From assembly GCA_045804965.1 (NCBI GenBank), contig JBJMMD010000018.1, forward strand, positions 1 through 21,334: DNA of 21,334 bases, read 5' to 3'. Positions 20,809-21,334 of this stretch are shown here, piece by piece. The first letter of the stretch is position 1; every line of letters starts with the position of its first letter. Source of the stretch: CAVTUU01 sp045804965 (lineage in GTDB: Bacteria; Chloroflexota; Chloroflexia; Thermomicrobiales; UBA6265). Below the pieces are notes generated by a model, which was not told where the DNA came from, searched no databases, and saw only the letters and a list, made by a program, of their open reading frames with translations. Both the position numbers and the translations under genes were made by a program.

Positions 20809-21334
20809 CTTCCGTCTCGCCAGTCCGCCGCGAGACCGAGCCTCGCAGCACCAGCGTTGTCGGGATCGACCACTTGATATCCCGCGACAGCGGTTGCTCG
20901 ACGCGTTCCATAACTCCGCGAAGTCGCTCGAACGCAATCCGTGCATCAATCTTTTTCGCACCAGTGCTTAGCGAGGGCCTGAACCGGCTCCATTCGTCGT
21001 GGGTCCGGAGCGAAGGCAATCGCCCGGCCAACTCTTTCAGCCTCAAAGGGTGCATTCCACGACGCGGAAACTCCAGTGTGGAGGTGACAATTTCGAGGCA
21101 GGTCGAGGACCGCCATGTTGGTCGCCTCGTGATTCGCTGTTGGAGCCGGTAAAGTTGTCGGTTTGTTTCTCGTGAGGGAGGTGCCAAATAGGCCAGCCAA
21201 TCGATACCTAGCTCCTCGACCGCTTTTGAACCGACAAGCAAGCGTCGCAAGGGTTTCCCATCGGAAACCCAAGTCAAGCGCGGACTGCGTATCGTGCACG
21301 CGGACAAGGACCTGATCGAACGGCTCGGGCGAAA
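20789..21334 (-). pseudogene. Decayed LacI-family regulator, C-terminal region (continues beyond window)
   Basis: The C-terminal end matches LacI-family sugar regulators: RIAFERLRGVMERVEQP and IPTTLVLRGS are the usual last helix and strand, preceded by SRFRPSLST in place of the family's PPLTT. Further upstream LAYLAPPSRETNR resembles the mid-domain segment. Between these only about 65 residues remain where 100 or more are expected, and the usual AxND and VGFDD segments cannot be read in this frame; a second frame over 20946-21299 is also open, suggesting deletions or frameshifts. The DNA-binding domain would lie past base 21334. It overlaps the end of the hypermodification-family gene by 20 bases, tail to tail. 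A highly divergent intact regulator remains possible. Confidence 0.5.

Noticed and set aside
1..21334. CRISPR array, tRNA or rRNA genes
   Set aside because: No regularly spaced repeats, tRNA T-loop/anticodon patterns or rRNA segments were found by eye.

Overview
The window looks like chromosomal DNA from a moderately GC-rich bacterium, most plausibly a Chloroflexota/Thermomicrobia-type lineage. This is inferred from gene content and style: exported proteins with Gln-Asn after the signal peptide and Thr-Pro-Ala linkers, an SH3b/transglycosylase protein ending in a WSVGRRGEWVC-type tail, an F420-type LLM oxidoreductase, and a copy of the intergenic CATTCTGAGCGTAGCGAAG repeat. No rRNA, tRNA or CRISPR array was seen. 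The assignment is not proven.

Layout. (1) 1-1403: the C-terminal end of a large serine recombinase runs directly into a DMT/EamA transporter gene on the opposite strand, which loses its last two membrane helices at the junction. This looks like one end of an integrated element (attL/attR) inside a transporter gene. (2) 1530-6634: minus-strand genes for a 26-residue membrane peptide, an acetate/propionate-type acyl-CoA synthetase, an exported alpha/beta hydrolase and an exported multi-cupredoxin protein. The synthetase and cupredoxin genes have near-identical promoters (TTGACA-N16-TAGCCT). (3) 6824-11125: a plus-strand run with an M20 deacylase, a MOSC-domain protein, an 87-residue orphan, an ATP-grasp ligase and a glycolipid-binding-family protein. 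(4) 11134-13819: a YggX-type protein divergent from a formyltransferase-like protein, then an SH3b x3 lytic transglycosylase-like protein. (5) 14069-18127: DinB-family protein, dispersed repeat, lysophospholipase-like hydrolase, AI-2E-family permease and Mrp/ApbC iron-sulfur carrier with a clear intrinsic terminator. (6) 18213-21334: an overlapping toxin-antitoxin pair, an LLM oxidoreductase, a solo homologue of the helical domain of phage 5-hmdU DNA kinase/base-hypermodification proteins, and a decayed LacI-family regulator running off the end.

Most of the window is ordinary metabolic and housekeeping content. The parts most worth a second look are the recombinase/EamA junction, the solo DNA-hypermodification-type gene with its leaderless promoter and adjacent 28-bp dyad, the toxin-antitoxin operon with a 15-bp perfect palindrome at its start, and the ATP-grasp/M20/MOSC/orphan cluster. 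Several intergenic dyads and a recurring TATGAT -10 element give a fairly consistent picture of promoters in this genome.
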